A stretch of 64,000 nucleotides of DNA from NCBI RefSeq assembly GCF_004193775.1, contig NC_041003.1, positions 40,987,611 to 41,051,610 of the forward strand, read 5' to 3'. Source of the DNA: Glycine soja (Eukaryota > Streptophyta > Magnoliopsida > Fabales > Fabaceae). Made by a program: the position numbers and the translations under genes. A model generated the notes under the pieces. That model saw only the letters and a program-made list of their open reading frames with translations, had not been told where the DNA came from and searched no databases. Shown piece by piece: positions 37,301-48,211 of this stretch (within the stretch, counting starts at the first letter, position 1; every line of letters begins with the position of its first letter).

Positions 37301-40300
37301 TAAGTTTCTGTCTTCCAGTGAACCTATTGTAGAAAACAGTGTACCGGAGCAGCCTGTCAGAGTTCTGAAGGATGCTGATCCATCCATTTCTTCAAAAGAA
37401 TCTCTACAAGAAGCACCCTGCAGCAATGATAAGAAACGACAAAATACATCTAATATCAGTGGTAATGATAAAGTTATTTTGAAAGAGGAACATGTAAATG
37501 AGCCAGAGCCGAAAAAAAGGCAAGTTTGCATATGAACTCATACTTTATGGAAAAAAATTTAGACAATAAACCCATTTTATTGTGGCAGGCTATAATACTT
37601 AATGTTCTTTCCTTTAATTTGATAATCAGAATGAAGAAAGGTGACTTAACAGAAATGGATTCTCCAGTAAAACCTGGAAAAAAGCCCAAGTTCGTTGTAC
37701 ATGCAGCAGGGGATGTGGGGATATCTGGTGATGGTTACCGATGGCGCAAGTATGGGCAGAAAATGGTGAAAGGAAATCCACATCCCAGGTGCGTGCCTCT
37801 TTACTGCTTACTTTCTGTTTTCTTTTTTTTTTAATTTTTCCAGTCCTTAACATGTTTTTCATATTTTTGCCTTGACAAATTAGTATCCTTACACATTGTT
37901 GGTGAAAATCAAGTTGTAATTAGATTTAATCGGTGTCAAATTAAAAAAATAAACTGATAAAATTGTAGAATCTGATAAGAAATTACATGTTGGTTTATTT
38001 GCTTGTAAGCAGTTCAAAGACAATGATGCAATGGCAAATACATTATTTCTAGCTAGTGCCCTTTCTTTTTAACATTTGCTAGTTTTTAAAAATAATGCCC
38101 CTATATATATTATTATTAATTTCCCTTTTTCCATGGGAGTGCTAATTACTGAGTTTCATTAATAATTTCTTATTGTGTAGGTTTAAACTTGAACAAAAAA
38201 CTCATAGTTGTATTTAGTGACCCAGGATAAAGGCAGTTGTATTCTGTGCATGTTTGTATTAGCCTAGTTTTTGTTTAGAATAACAGAATAAGAAAGTTGC
38301 TTAGAGATCTTTTAGATAGAAGTTATTTTTGTGGAAAATTAAGCCAAAACAAACATGGACTGAGTGTCAAATTAATAAATGAAACAGTTTCCAAAAATTA
38401 TTATATCTAAAGCTGATGAATTGTGTTAAACTGAGAGTCTGTTTGGTAGAGAAGATGGAAATAGAAGGGAGATTTTTTAATTAAAGTAGAGTGTAGGAGG
38501 TGTGGGTCCCACATAATTTTCCCTCTATTTTCTCCTCTCCCATCCTATTTCTCTCCTACCAAACACACCATGAGACTTGTCTATCCCTTTCTTATGTTCC
38601 AAGAAATGCTGCATTCATCATGGTAGCATGTATTATTTAAAACTGAATTATTGGTTCTTCAAGAGAATATATATGGACTCTTGTTTATCAGTAATATCAT
38701 TTCAGACTACCATATTTCTGTTGGTTCTCCGTTCGCTAAAGAAACCAAAGCTCATAATATGGAGTAATAACTAATAACTGGAATTGCTGTTATCTTCAGT
38801 GTTCAGTTGCAAGTTGTTGACAGAAAAATGTGTACATGGATAAAAGAAAACTGCATAAAGTGTCTAAATTAAAGATAACGTGAATTTGCTGATATATGTT
38901 AGAGGAGCTCTTTTGTGATCATTGGCACAAGTTTTGTTTGGAAATTGCATGTTGTTAGTCATTTACATAAATGTAGGTCTTGTTTTTAGGCGTACTGCCA
39001 TATAACATAGTAAAACCAATTGTCAGAAATTCTAAATTAGTTGAATTTTATTGTATTGTTGTTGTACATCTTTTGAGTGTGGACTGTGGACTACATTATA
39101 GCAGAATTAACTTTTAGGTGGATTTTCCCCAAAATAAAATGTATTGGTGGATTTATCCAAAAAAAAAAGTAATGATTGGGTTTGTTAAAAAAAAAATAAA
39201 ATTGGGAGTCTGTATTTTCCCATCTGTCATGGAATCAAACCTTTGATCACTTGTAAATAGTAAGTCAAAGTATGAGACTATGAGCCAAATACTGATTTTT
39301 TTCCCTTCATGAAGAATATCTTTAACAGCCAATCAGTCATTCTGGAAATTTTATTAACAGCTATGGTGAGATATTGGCAAAGCCTATTTATGAAGTTAGG
39401 TGTTTCTATCTGTATCTCCTATTAAGTCTGGGAATCTTACCTAACTTGGTCTGGAGTTTCAGACATTATGTATTGTGTTTTAGATGCATATTCTTCTCTC
39501 CTTGGTGCAACAAGTAATGAAAGAAGCATCTTATTTACATAGCTTAATGTATTTTCACTGGATTTTCTGTGCTCAAAATCAACAAGTGTCAGTAACTGGG
39601 ACATACATGTGCATTTTATAGTCCAAAAACCATTTGGATGCAAATATTCTCTTAATTTTATTAATTTTTTTTATTTTTTAGTTTTTGCATACTTAGTTTG
39701 GGTTTGCATCATTTGCACTACGAATAACTATCGGTACATTCCTTCCAAATCAGGGAGGATGAGATTTCTTATCTTCTAAAGCAAAGATGTGTAGGTGGTG
39801 GTGTCGTCCTTTTGCTTCCTTGCTATGCTGAGAAGAGCTCTACTTTGTCTGGGCAAAATGGCAAGAACAGGTGTCCAAGTGATGAAGCAGCAATTCTGTA
39901 AAATAAAATTTGCTAGCCATTAGGGCTTGTTTGAAATTGTTTTTCTAATTTATTTTTAAAATTTGTTTTTGTCCTTGATTTCAAAACTTGCTTAGGTCCT
40001 TTTGGAATAAATTTTTCAAATAATAGACTGAAAAAATAATTTGGATGAACAATTTCTAAAGTATTTCTTTAAAAAAAAATTGTGCAGAATAACTTTGTAA
40101 CGTTCATCTCCTAAAATCTTCATTACTTAGGTCCTTTTGAAATAATTTTTTAAAATAATAGACTGAAAAAATTGTTTGGATGAACAATTTCTGAAGTGTT
40201 TCTTAAAAAAGAACTGTGAAGAATAACTTTGTAACATTCATCTCCTAAAATCTTCGCCCCAGCATGCCTACAGCACTGGAACTGTGATGCTAGGCGCTGG

Positions 40301-41218
40301 CAGTTTGTCAGTGAGACTATGGTGGTGGTGCCATTGAAATGATGGTTGCAAGCTGGGGTGCATCCTCATGATTGAAAGTGACTGACATGAAATATAGGGT
40401 GAGTCATCATTGTTGTATGGAGAAATCCCAACCATTGAGAGCTCTGCAACTTACTCCAAGGGAAAAAAACATGTCAGCAGACATACTTGCGGAGAAGAGA
40501 AACACTCTTGGGAGAAGGAAGAGATTATGAATGCATGTTTTTTTACGTTCCACAAGTTTACCATTTTTTATAATGATACGACAATACAAATCACTTCTTT
40601 TAAAATTAAACAAAAACAATCAGATTGTTCTGGTGTTTTCCTTAGGAACAAGGAGCTAGTTTTAAAATATCCAAATAAAAGAAGTCAAACTTATTTTTCT
40701 GCTTGTTATTAGTTTTTTTCTGAAACAGTAACCAAACAGCTGCCCCCCTCCCCCCTCTTCTATATGGGATGTTGGCCTCCCCGTTTTTTGTTTTTTTTTA
40801 GTTTGGCCGTTGAAATTGTAATATATTTCTTTTCTTCTGATCAACTCATGAATTTTTCAGGAACTACTACAGATGCACTTCTGCTGGATGTCCTGTCAGA
40901 AAGCACATTGAGACCGCAGTAGATAACTCAGATGCCGTCATCATAACATACAAGGGTGTACATGACCATGACATGCCAGTCCCCAAGAAACGACATGGGC
41001 CACCAAGTGCTCCTCTTGTGGCTGCTGCAGCACCTGCCTCCATGAACAGTTTGCAGGTGAAGAAACCTGACTCCCCACAAAACAAGAAAATTTCTACTCA
41101 ATGGTCAGTGGACACCGAAGGAGAACTGACCGGGGAAGCGCTAGAGCTTGGAGGTGAGAAAGCAATGGAGTCAGCTCGAACACTTCTGAGCATAGGTTTT
41201 GAAATTAAGCCTTGCTAA
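34028..41218 (+). CDS. WRKY32: WRKY transcription factor, group I, WRKY32-like
   Basis: Nuclear DNA-binding regulator recognising W-boxes (TTGACC/T). Exons 34028-34268, 34405-34457, 36813-37519, 37630-37788 and 40861-41218 join in frame to about 505 residues. Two full WRKY domains define group I: WRKYGQK at residues 199-205 with a C-x4-C...H-x-H finger (YYRCTHSDC ... SEHSH), and WRKYGQK at 372-378 with YYRCTSAGC ... GVHDH. The intron in the C-terminal domain falls at the conserved position inside the Arg codon of HPRNYYR. Basic stretches (EPKKRMKKG, VPKKRHG) are likely nuclear signals. The exon 3 donor is AG|GCAAGT, so that intron is GC-AG; only this junction keeps frame into RMKKGD. The sequence around the second domain ([27 protein letters not shown]) suggests WRKY32 rather than WRKY1; that choice is from memory and from neighbourhood. 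Confidence 0.9.
34296..34354. repeat. (TA)29 microsatellite in WRKY intron 1
   Basis: About 29 uninterrupted TA units occupy 59 of the 136 bases of WRKY intron 1 (34,269-34,404), ending 50 bases before the acceptor. Seen directly. Confidence 0.95.
35193..36283. mobile_element. Fold-back DNA element in WRKY intron 2
   Basis: Ends GGGTCCATTTGAT (35,193) and, inverted, GGGTGTGTTTGAT (ending 36,283) match at 10 of 13 bases. Inside, GGACAACTTTTTGTCCAG at 35,320-35,337 and CTGGACAAAAAGTTGTTC at 36,213-36,230 are inverted copies matching at 17 of 18 positions, each also able to form a small hairpin. Two copies of an AATCTGATTTTG motif lie near 36,016 and 36,093. No transposase frame. Target duplication not clear. 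Probably a non-autonomous DNA transposon inserted in the 2.35-kb intron. Confidence 0.5.
35762..35778 (+). repeat. G17 homopolymer
   Basis: Seventeen consecutive guanines within the fold-back element of WRKY intron 2, on the transcribed RNA's sense strand. Could form a G-quadruplex in the pre-mRNA; the exact length is prone to sequencing error. Confidence 0.85.
38437..38570. mobile_element. MITE-like element in WRKY intron 4
   Basis: A 134-bp segment whose ends are imperfect inverted copies (TGTTTGGTAG ... CTACCAAACA), with inner GAAATAGAAGG/CCTATTTC complementarity. It is flanked on both sides by TGAGA (38,432-38,436 and 38,571-38,575), a plausible target duplication. No coding capacity. 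Confidence 0.55.
39991..40254. repeat. Tandem duplication, period about 135 bp, WRKY intron 4
   Basis: Two adjacent copies, each starting CTTAGGTCCTTTTG (39,991 and 40,126) and ending CTCCTAAAATCTTC, with scattered differences. Seen directly; lies about 600 bases before the last exon. Confidence 0.85.
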
Positions 41219-41810
41219 ATTAATTGGCAGGTCTCTTGTAATTTCATTGCTCCCCATGTTTATCCTTTCTTGTTATTGTTTTTCTTCCCCCACGTAGGTT
41301 TGTAGTGGAACAGTTCGTGTGTATTTGCTAGTACACCGGTTCAACTTGTCTGAAACAGTTTGCTAGTAGTGGAACAGATATAGAATTGATTGGCATCATT
41401 TTATTCTCACGGTCATGGAGGCTAGCACGGCATTTTGGCATTATCATTTCCAGTTTTCCTACTCAAAAGTCTCAAATGATTCCATACAATGATTATGTCA
41501 GCAAATTACCCATACATGTTGGTCAATTCAACAAAGTGGGTGTTGCTAGGCAAAAAATTCACGCAATTTTGGGCGAGATTGATATGGTTATGTAAAATTC
41601 TTCTTGAAGTGATGATTTTAAGATTCTAATCATTGATATGATGAATAAAAGATTAAAATATATTTTTATCCTTTTAAATATATTAAATTTCAGTTTCAGT
41701 CCACGTGAAAAGATTTCATTGTTTTTTCTTTCTCACAAGATTATAATGTTATAATTTTTTGTTTAGAGCTAGGATTGGAGTGGATGAATCCGATGTTTCA
41801 TGTCTGTCCA
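41219..41810. other. WRKY 3' region and spacer
   Basis: Contains the likely WRKY 3' untranslated region, with an AATAAA at 41,644-41,649, and short spacer up to the GC-rich tract that the copia element has split. No other gene seen. Confidence 0.5.
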
Positions 41811-41996
41811 CTAGAAAATTGGACATGTGAAGTTCCATATTAATTTTTTTCTTTTTTCTTTCTCTTTCTCCCGCACCTCCCACACCTCCACCATCAGCCA
41901 GATCGGAACCTCCTCGGCGAACACCCACCTCCGACACCACCAAACCAGCCAGATCCGCCCAATAAACATCATCTTTGTCCAGATGCTACCCAAAAC

Positions 41997-42438
41997 TGTA
42001 AAAATTCTTGAGGGTTTCCTAGACTATCAATTATAGAAAACCAACCGGATCTTGAAATTTATGGTTCTCACAAAACAATCAATAAAGAATAATAGATAAT
42101 TATGTGTACCTTTCTCCATAGGATATTCTCTCTGGTGCACTTTGATTTCCTTGAAAATAAGAGAAATAGGATTTCACTTCCTTTGGCCTTTCTTTTATGT
42201 CTCTCTCCGTTCGTGATGGCTATGGGTGAGAAAAGAGCACTTTCTGGTCAGGAAGGGGACCTTATTTCACATTAGTGGGTATTAAGCCCCTTTTATAACC
42301 ACTACTCCCATCAAGTAGCAGTTAATCTAGAAACTTCTCCTATTAAGCCCAATTACAATTTAGCCTTTAATTGTTAATTATTTATTTATTAGTCCCTACT
42401 AAGTCATATGCCTCTCACATGAGACATTAATTCTAACA
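41997..42438 (-). repeat. 3' LTR of the copia element
   Basis: 442 bp, nearly identical to the other LTR. Begins TGTAAAAATTC and ends TTCTAACA on the plus strand. It carries the 4 bases missing from the other copy near 42,258. Confidence 0.95.
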
Positions 42439-42450
42439 TTCTCCCACTTG
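42439..42450 (-). other. Polypurine tract of the copia element
   Basis: Minus strand reads AAGTGGGAGAA directly against the 3' LTR, the expected plus-strand DNA primer site for reverse transcription. Confidence 0.8.
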
Positions 42451-42831
42451 GCTCATGTGACATTAATAAACATTATGGACTAAATAAATAAATAGATTAA
42501 CTAACATAATGCGCATTAAAAATTGACTAAATTGTTTTACACATTGGGTACATCATAATTTCATGATTAAGAATAGGAACCAATTCGAGTCATGGCGGTT
42601 GTACATCATCTAATCGACATAGTCCCTTCCATGTACTACAAATTAGTCTTCTCCTTAATATGACCATTAGTTAGGAGTGCATAATTGGTCCAACATAATG
42701 TCTTCATTCAAGACAAAACCTGTTAACATTACTTTAACACAAACATGCATGCAAACATAGAGAACAGGTAATCAGAAACATATCATAATTGAGCTCAGAG
42801 TGTCAGCAAAATTACATAAGGTAAATTACAC

Positions 42832-45800
42832 TTAATGATCATCAATAACAATAATGCCCATACTTTCAACATGTTCTATAAATGTCTTGGGCGGTAATCC
42901 CTTTGTCAAAGGGTCAGCTATCATAAGCTTTGTGTTAATATGTTCTATTGACACTCTTTGTTTCTGAACTTCTTCTTTCACGGCAAAGTACTTCAATTCC
43001 ATATGCTTAGCACCCGTAGAGTACTTGTCGTTCTTAGAAAAGAATACTGCTGCAGAGTTATCACAATACATTTTCAGCGGCCTAGCAATACTGTCGACAA
43101 TTCCAAGCCCTGAAATAAAGTTCCGCAGCCAATTAGCCTGAATTGTAGCCTCAAAACATGCTACAAATTCAGCTTCCATGGTGGATGCAGCAACAACTGA
43201 TTGTTTTGCACTCTTCCATGATATTGCTCCTCCGGCTAAGAGAAATACAAAGCCAAGAGTGGATTTTCTTGTATCCACACATCCAGCAAAGTCTGAGTCT
43301 GAATATCCAATCACCTCTAGGTGATCAGACCTCTTATATGTAAGCATGTGGTCTTTTGTTCCCTGTAAGTATCTCAGAACTTTCTTTGCAGCTTTCCAAT
43401 GTTCCATTCCTGGATTACTTTGATATCTTCCCAACATTCCGGTTGCAAAGCTTATATCTGGTCGAGTGCAGGTCTGAGCATACATAATACTCCCAACAAC
43501 TGATGCATACGGAATTGCTTCCATTTGCTTCCGTTCCAGATCATTTTTAGGACATTGTGCGAGACTAAATTTGTCTCCTTTCTGAATTGAAACGGGAGAT
43601 GCTGAGCACTTTTCCATCCTAAATCTCTCTAGTACTTTATTGATATATGCCTTTTGAGACAAGCCTAACAATCCTTGTGATCTATTTCGGAATATTTCTA
43701 TCCCTATCACATAGCTTGTCTCACCCATATCCTTCATTTCAAAGTTACTAGAAAGAAACTTCTTAGTCTCATGAAGAAGACCAAGATCATTAGTTGCAAG
43801 CAATATATCATCAACATACAGGACTAGAAACATAACCTTACTCCCACTGACCTTCAGATATACACACCGATCAACAGTGTTTTCCTTAAATCCAAAGGAA
43901 ACAATGGTATCATTAAATTTCAAATACCATTGGCGGGAAGCTTGCTTAAGACCGTATATTGATTTCTTTAATTTGCACACCATGTGTTCCTTCCCTTCAA
44001 CTGAGAATCCCATTGGTTGGTCCATATAAACATCCTCCTCTAAATCTCCATTCAAAAAGGCAGTTTTCACATCCATCTGATGTAGCTCCAAGTCATAATG
44101 GGCTACTAATGCCATGATAATCCTGAAAGAATCCTTTCGTGAGACTGGTGAAAACGTCTCTTTATAATCAATGCCATCTTTCTGAGTAAATCCCTTAGCA
44201 ACAAGTCTAGCCTTGTAACGTTCAAGGTTGCCATGAGAGTCACGTTTAGTCTTGAAGACCCACTTACAACCAACTCTCTTACAACCCTTTGGTAATTCTA
44301 CAAGGTCCCAAACATAAATATGTTCCATGGAATCTATCTCTTCTTTCATGGCATTTAACCACTTCTCAGAATTATCACAACTTATAGCTTGTGAAAATGA
44401 AACTGGATCATTATCATTAATGCTTAAGTTTGTTTCTGTTTCATGTAAGTATACCACATAGTCATTCGAAATAGCTGGTCTTCTTTCTCTTTGAGACTTC
44501 CTTAATGCTACTTCCTGTGGTTCTTCCATAATGGGTTCATTATGTATCATGGGCTCATCATTGTGTTGTACTTCTTCATTATTGTTTGTAGCAGTAACTG
44601 AAGTAGTAATCACCTTACTGCTAGAGGCAAAAGCTAAAGGGACTTGCACTCTAACTTCTTTAATTTCCACTTCTCGTGGAACTGTACTCCCACTGATTTC
44701 ACCGTTTTCAATGAACCTTGCATTTCCAGTTTCGACAATTCTCGTACTATGATTAGGACAATAAAACATATACCCCTTTGACTTTTCTGGATAACCAATG
44801 AAATATCCACTGATTGTTCTTGCATCCAATTTTCTTTCTTGCGGATTGTAAATTCTTATTTCTGCCTGGCAACCCCAAACGTGCAGGTGCCTCATACTAG
44901 GTGTCCTATTTGTCCACAGTTCAAAAGGTGTCTTTGGAACTGCCTTACTAGGAACCCTATTTAACAAATACATGGCAGTTTTCAAAGCATACATCCACAA
45001 AGATACGGGCAAGGTTGAATTGATTAACATACTCCTAACCATATCCATTAAAGTTCTGTTACGCCTTTCTGATACACCATTTTGTTGTGGCGTACCAGGC
45101 ATTGTGTATTGCGCACAAATGCCTCGTTTTTGAAGGAGCTTAGCAAATGGACATGGATGTTGCCCAGTTTCATCATATCTTCCGTAATACTCACCACCTC
45201 TATCAGATCTAATAATTTTCACCTTTCTGTCTAATTGTCTTTCTACTTCATTCAAGTAAATTTCCAAAGCATTCACTGCCTGAGATTTCTCATGCAGTAA
45301 GTAGACATAACCATAACGTGAATAATCATCAATAAAGGTGATAAAGTATCTTTCCCTTCCGAAAGAACTAATATCAAAAGGTCCACAAATATCTGTATGC
45401 ACAATTTCAAGAAGCTGAGTGCTTCTTGTGGCTCCTTTCTTTGTGTGTTTTGTTTGTTTTCCCTTGATACAATCCACACAAATATTTAGATCCGTAAAAT
45501 CTAGATCAGGAAGAATTTCATTCTTTATTAATCTTTCTATCCTCTCTCTAGAAATGTGACCTAAACGTTTATGCCACAAGAAAGCAGATCGTTCATTCAC
45601 TAAACTACGTTTAGTGCCAACATTATGATGCAGAGTTAAAACGGTTTCAACATACAAACCATCCAATTTCAATTTATATAAACCATCACAAAGAACACCA
45701 GTACCAATGAGATGATTATACTTAAATAAACTGAAACATCCATTACCAAAATTAAAAGAGTATCCAGTAATATCAAGTTTAGATAATGAAACCAAATTCC

Positions 45801-46947
45801 TAGATAAACTAGGTACATAAAGAGTTTCCAGTAAATCTAAATGATGTCCAGTGTCGAGTTTTAAACGATAAGTCCCGACCGCTTCCACTGGAGCTTTCAC
45901 TCTATTCCCCATGAAAACAAACTTCTCATTTGGGCTTATGGTCTGGATTGTAAGGAATCCCTGCATAGTATTAGAAACATGAGTTGTACATCCAGAATCA
46001 ATCCACCATGTATTATGGGGAACTTCAGTTAAGTTTGATTCAAAACATACAAGAGCATTGAGCTCACCTTTCTTTTCGAACCAAGACTTACGCTTTGGGC
46101 AATCTTTCTGGAAGTGTCCAGATTTTCCACAAAAATGACAATTATTGTTCTTTGATGCTTTCTTCTGGATTTGCACAGGACCGTCCTTGATCTTTAATGG
46201 TCCTTTGCCTTTATCATGTTTCTTTACAAATTTTTTTCCAGCTCCTTGATTCCCTCGGTGGCTTACATAATGGATTGAGTGACTTCCTTGATTCTTAAGC
46301 CTCGTTTCTTCCTGAACTAACATACTGTGCAATTCATGCACATTCCATTTATCTTTCATGGTATTATAGCTCATTTGAAACGGGCCATACTCAGACGGTA
46401 ATGAGTTTAGAATAAACTGAACAAGGAAGTTCTCATTCACAGCCATTCCCAAGGTCTTAAGTCTTGCTGCAATGTTTATCATCTCAATGACATGTTCATG
46501 CATAGTACGTGAACCATCAAACTTCATGGTGGTTAGTGTACTCATTAATGTCCCAGCAAGAGACTTATCAGCTGTTTGAGAGCGCTCTCCCACTAACCCC
46601 ATAAACTCTTTAGCACTATCGGTTTTAGGGAGAGCTGTCTTAATACTGTTTGCAACAGTCATTCTCATGAACATTAGGCTGAGTCTGTTAGATCTTTCCC
46701 AAGCTTTATAATGAGCTTTCTGTTCATTGCTACTAGCATCAGTAATAGTAGCAGGCTTCTCTTCCAATATAGCAAGGTCAAGATCCAAAACACCGAGATG
46801 AAATTGGACTTGCTCATTCCAATCAGAGAAGTTAAGCCCATTAAAAATTGGTACAGATGATACATGAGAATTCAATGAGTTGGGAACAGGTACTGCATAA
46901 TAAAACTTCACATAAGCATTTTGGTACATGAAACACAAGTCATACAT
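42832..46947 (-). CDS. Copia gag-pol polyprotein
   Basis: A single 1371-codon frame with no stop or shift. In order: gag region (residues about 30-230, NFSDWNEQVQF); CCHC zinc knuckle CHFCGKSGHFQKDC at about 270-283; aspartic protease active site WWIDSG (Asp317); GAG-pre-integrase finger starting LWHKRLGH (His459) with CVDC; integrase core with HTDICGP, SDRGGEY and PQQNGVSERRN; reverse transcriptase with ETFSPV and catalytic YVDD at 1044-1047; RNase H with SDSDFAG from about 1216 and MEAEF; C-terminal DPLTKGLP. Domain order with integrase before reverse transcriptase defines Ty1/copia; the style is that of Tnt1-like plant elements. All catalytic motifs looked for are intact. The true gag start is uncertain: residues 1-25 look unlike usual gag starts, so translation may begin at another codon. 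Confidence 0.93.
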   Translation of the reverse strand: MYDLCFMYQNAYVKFYYAVPVPNSLNSHVSSVPIFNGLNFSDWNEQVQFHLGVLDLDLAILEEKPATITDASSNEQKAHYKAWERSNRLSLMFMRMTVANSIKTALPKTDSAKEFMGLVGERSQTADKSLAGTLMSTLTTMKFDGSRTMHEHVIEMINIAARLKTLGMAVNENFLVQFILNSLPSEYGPFQMSYNTMKDKWNVHELHSMLVQEETRLKNQGSHSIHYVSHRGNQGAGKKFVKKHDKGKGPLKIKDGPVQIQKKASKNNNCHFCGKSGHFQKDCPKRKSWFEKKGELNALVCFESNLTEVPHNTWWIDSGCTTHVSNTMQGFLTIQTISPNEKFVFMGNRVKAPVEAVGTYRLKLDTGHHLDLLETLYVPSLSRNLVSLSKLDITGYSFNFGNGCFSLFKYNHLIGTGVLCDGLYKLKLDGLYVETVLTLHHNVGTKRSLVNERSAFLWHKRLGHISRERIERLIKNEILPDLDFTDLNICVDCIKGKQTKHTKKGATRSTQLLEIVHTDICGPFDISSFGRERYFITFIDDYSRYGYVYLLHEKSQAVNALEIYLNEVERQLDRKVKIIRSDRGGEYYGRYDETGQHPCPFAKLLQKRGICAQYTMPGTPQQNGVSERRNRTLMDMVRSMLINSTLPVSLWMYALKTAMYLLNRVPSKAVPKTPFELWTNRTPSMRHLHVWGCQAEIRIYNPQERKLDARTISGYFIGYPEKSKGYMFYCPNHSTRIVETGNARFIENGEISGSTVPREVEIKEVRVQVPLAFASSSKVITTSVTATNNNEEVQHNDEPMIHNEPIMEEPQEVALRKSQRERRPAISNDYVVYLHETETNLSINDNDPVSFSQAISCDNSEKWLNAMKEEIDSMEHIYVWDLVELPKGCKRVGCKWVFKTKRDSHGNLERYKARLVAKGFTQKDGIDYKETFSPVSRKDSFRIIMALVAHYDLELHQMDVKTAFLNGDLEEDVYMDQPMGFSVEGKEHMVCKLKKSIYGLKQASRQWYLKFNDTIVSFGFKENTVDRCVYLKVSGSKVMFLVLYVDDILLATNDLGLLHETKKFLSSNFEMKDMGETSYVIGIEIFRNRSQGLLGLSQKAYINKVLERFRMEKCSASPVSIQKGDKFSLAQCPKNDLERKQMEAIPYASVVGSIMYAQTCTRPDISFATGMLGRYQSNPGMEHWKAAKKVLRYLQGTKDHMLTYKRSDHLEVIGYSDSDFAGCVDTRKSTLGFVFLLAGGAISWKSAKQSVVAASTMEAEFVACFEATIQANWLRNFISGLGIVDSIARPLKMYCDNSAAVFFSKNDKYSTGAKHMELKYFAVKEEVQKQRVSIEHINTKLMIADPLTKGLPPKTFIEHVESMGIIVIDDH

Positions 46948-47685
46948 ATAATTTACTCAGATAAAAATCAATGTATATTGATGTTCTCCTTTGGGTGACA
47001 CACCAACACACAACATACAAACATGATGATGCTAATAAAATTTTAACATTATTTGACAATTAAATATGCACCAATTAGTAGTATCTATTTCCTTTGGGTA
47101 TATAAATAAAACTAATGATACACACAAATCGCCTACAATAATATTCATTAATTATAAGAACAACTAATCAACCTTTGGGCGATCCATAAATGCCTTATAA
47201 CAATGAATTTCAATTACCCATAAGCCAACAATCATATAATTTAACATCCATTATTCTATGAGTAATTGAAATAATTATTAATTTGGAATTAAATAACCTT
47301 ACAAATTTGGTCACTTTGGTGACTAACAAATTTAACATACATTTAATTCCAACCAAATATATATGACCTGCACATACTTATTGCTATTAACAATTCATAG
47401 CCATTCCATTAATTTCATTCTAGGCCATAAAATAATATTTGCATTTATTTGTGTTTTACATTCTAACACGTTCAAGCAAATATATAGTATATACATATAT
47501 TTTACTGCTACCAATAATTGTAAAACATTCACATTAATTTAATTATAGAACATAAACTTTCAATCCTTTAATCATGTTTAATGATCATTTTTTGAGAGAA
47601 AAAAAAAATAGGCAAGTGGGATTGTAAATAGCAGAAAGGGGTTTGCAAATAGAAATTCGAAAAGGAATCCAAACCCAACGTACAT

Positions 47686-47768
47686 AGCAGCACCACTTTT
47701 CACAAAACTAAAATTAGCACGTACATGGCAGCAGCATTTTTCACAAAACTGAAATTAGCACGTACCTA
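47686..47768. repeat. Tandem repeat in the copia leader
   Basis: Two adjacent copies of about 44 bp, each with a CAGCA motif, then TTTTCACAAAACT and AAATTAGCACGTAC, in the untranslated leader between primer-binding site and gag. Confidence 0.75.
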
Positions 47769-48196
47769 CGTGCAGCTTTTGAAAAAGGATAATATTTGCA
47801 TTTTCCAAAACGTAATTGGAATTAAAACTTTCTATAAAGTGGTACGTAATTGCCCAATTTTATTATTATTATAATATATGATTGTCATCTTTGATCTTAA
47901 ATAAAAGGCACGAATTTGCAGTTCGTGATTAAAGTGTCACTTTTGGCTTTCTTTCCCAAAATATAATTTCCAAAAATTCTATCACTTTCATGGCTTTCCT
48001 TCTCATGAAATTTTATATATCTAGAATTTCATACTTTGCAGCGGAAAATATAATTAACACGAAAGGCACGTTATCAAAACATGTAATTGAAAATACATGT
48101 AACATAAATTAAAAATCCCTAAATTTCATAATTAGGGTTTATGCATAATTGGGAGAAATTAAATCATTCTTGGAGAATCATAAATTTCATAACACA

Positions 48197-48209
48197 TGCT
48201 CTGATACCA
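48197..48209 (-). other. Primer-binding site of the copia element
   Basis: Minus strand reads TGGTATCAGAGCA, complementary to the 3' end of plant initiator tRNA-Met, two bases inside the 5' LTR. This is the standard minus-strand primer site of many plant copia elements. Confidence 0.92.
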
Positions 48210-48211
48210 CA

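Noticed and set aside
37526..37834. Open frame starting in the WRKY intron before exon 4
   Set aside because: It is exon 4 extended upstream through the intron; the GC-AG junction gives the continuous protein and the upstream residues are not conserved.
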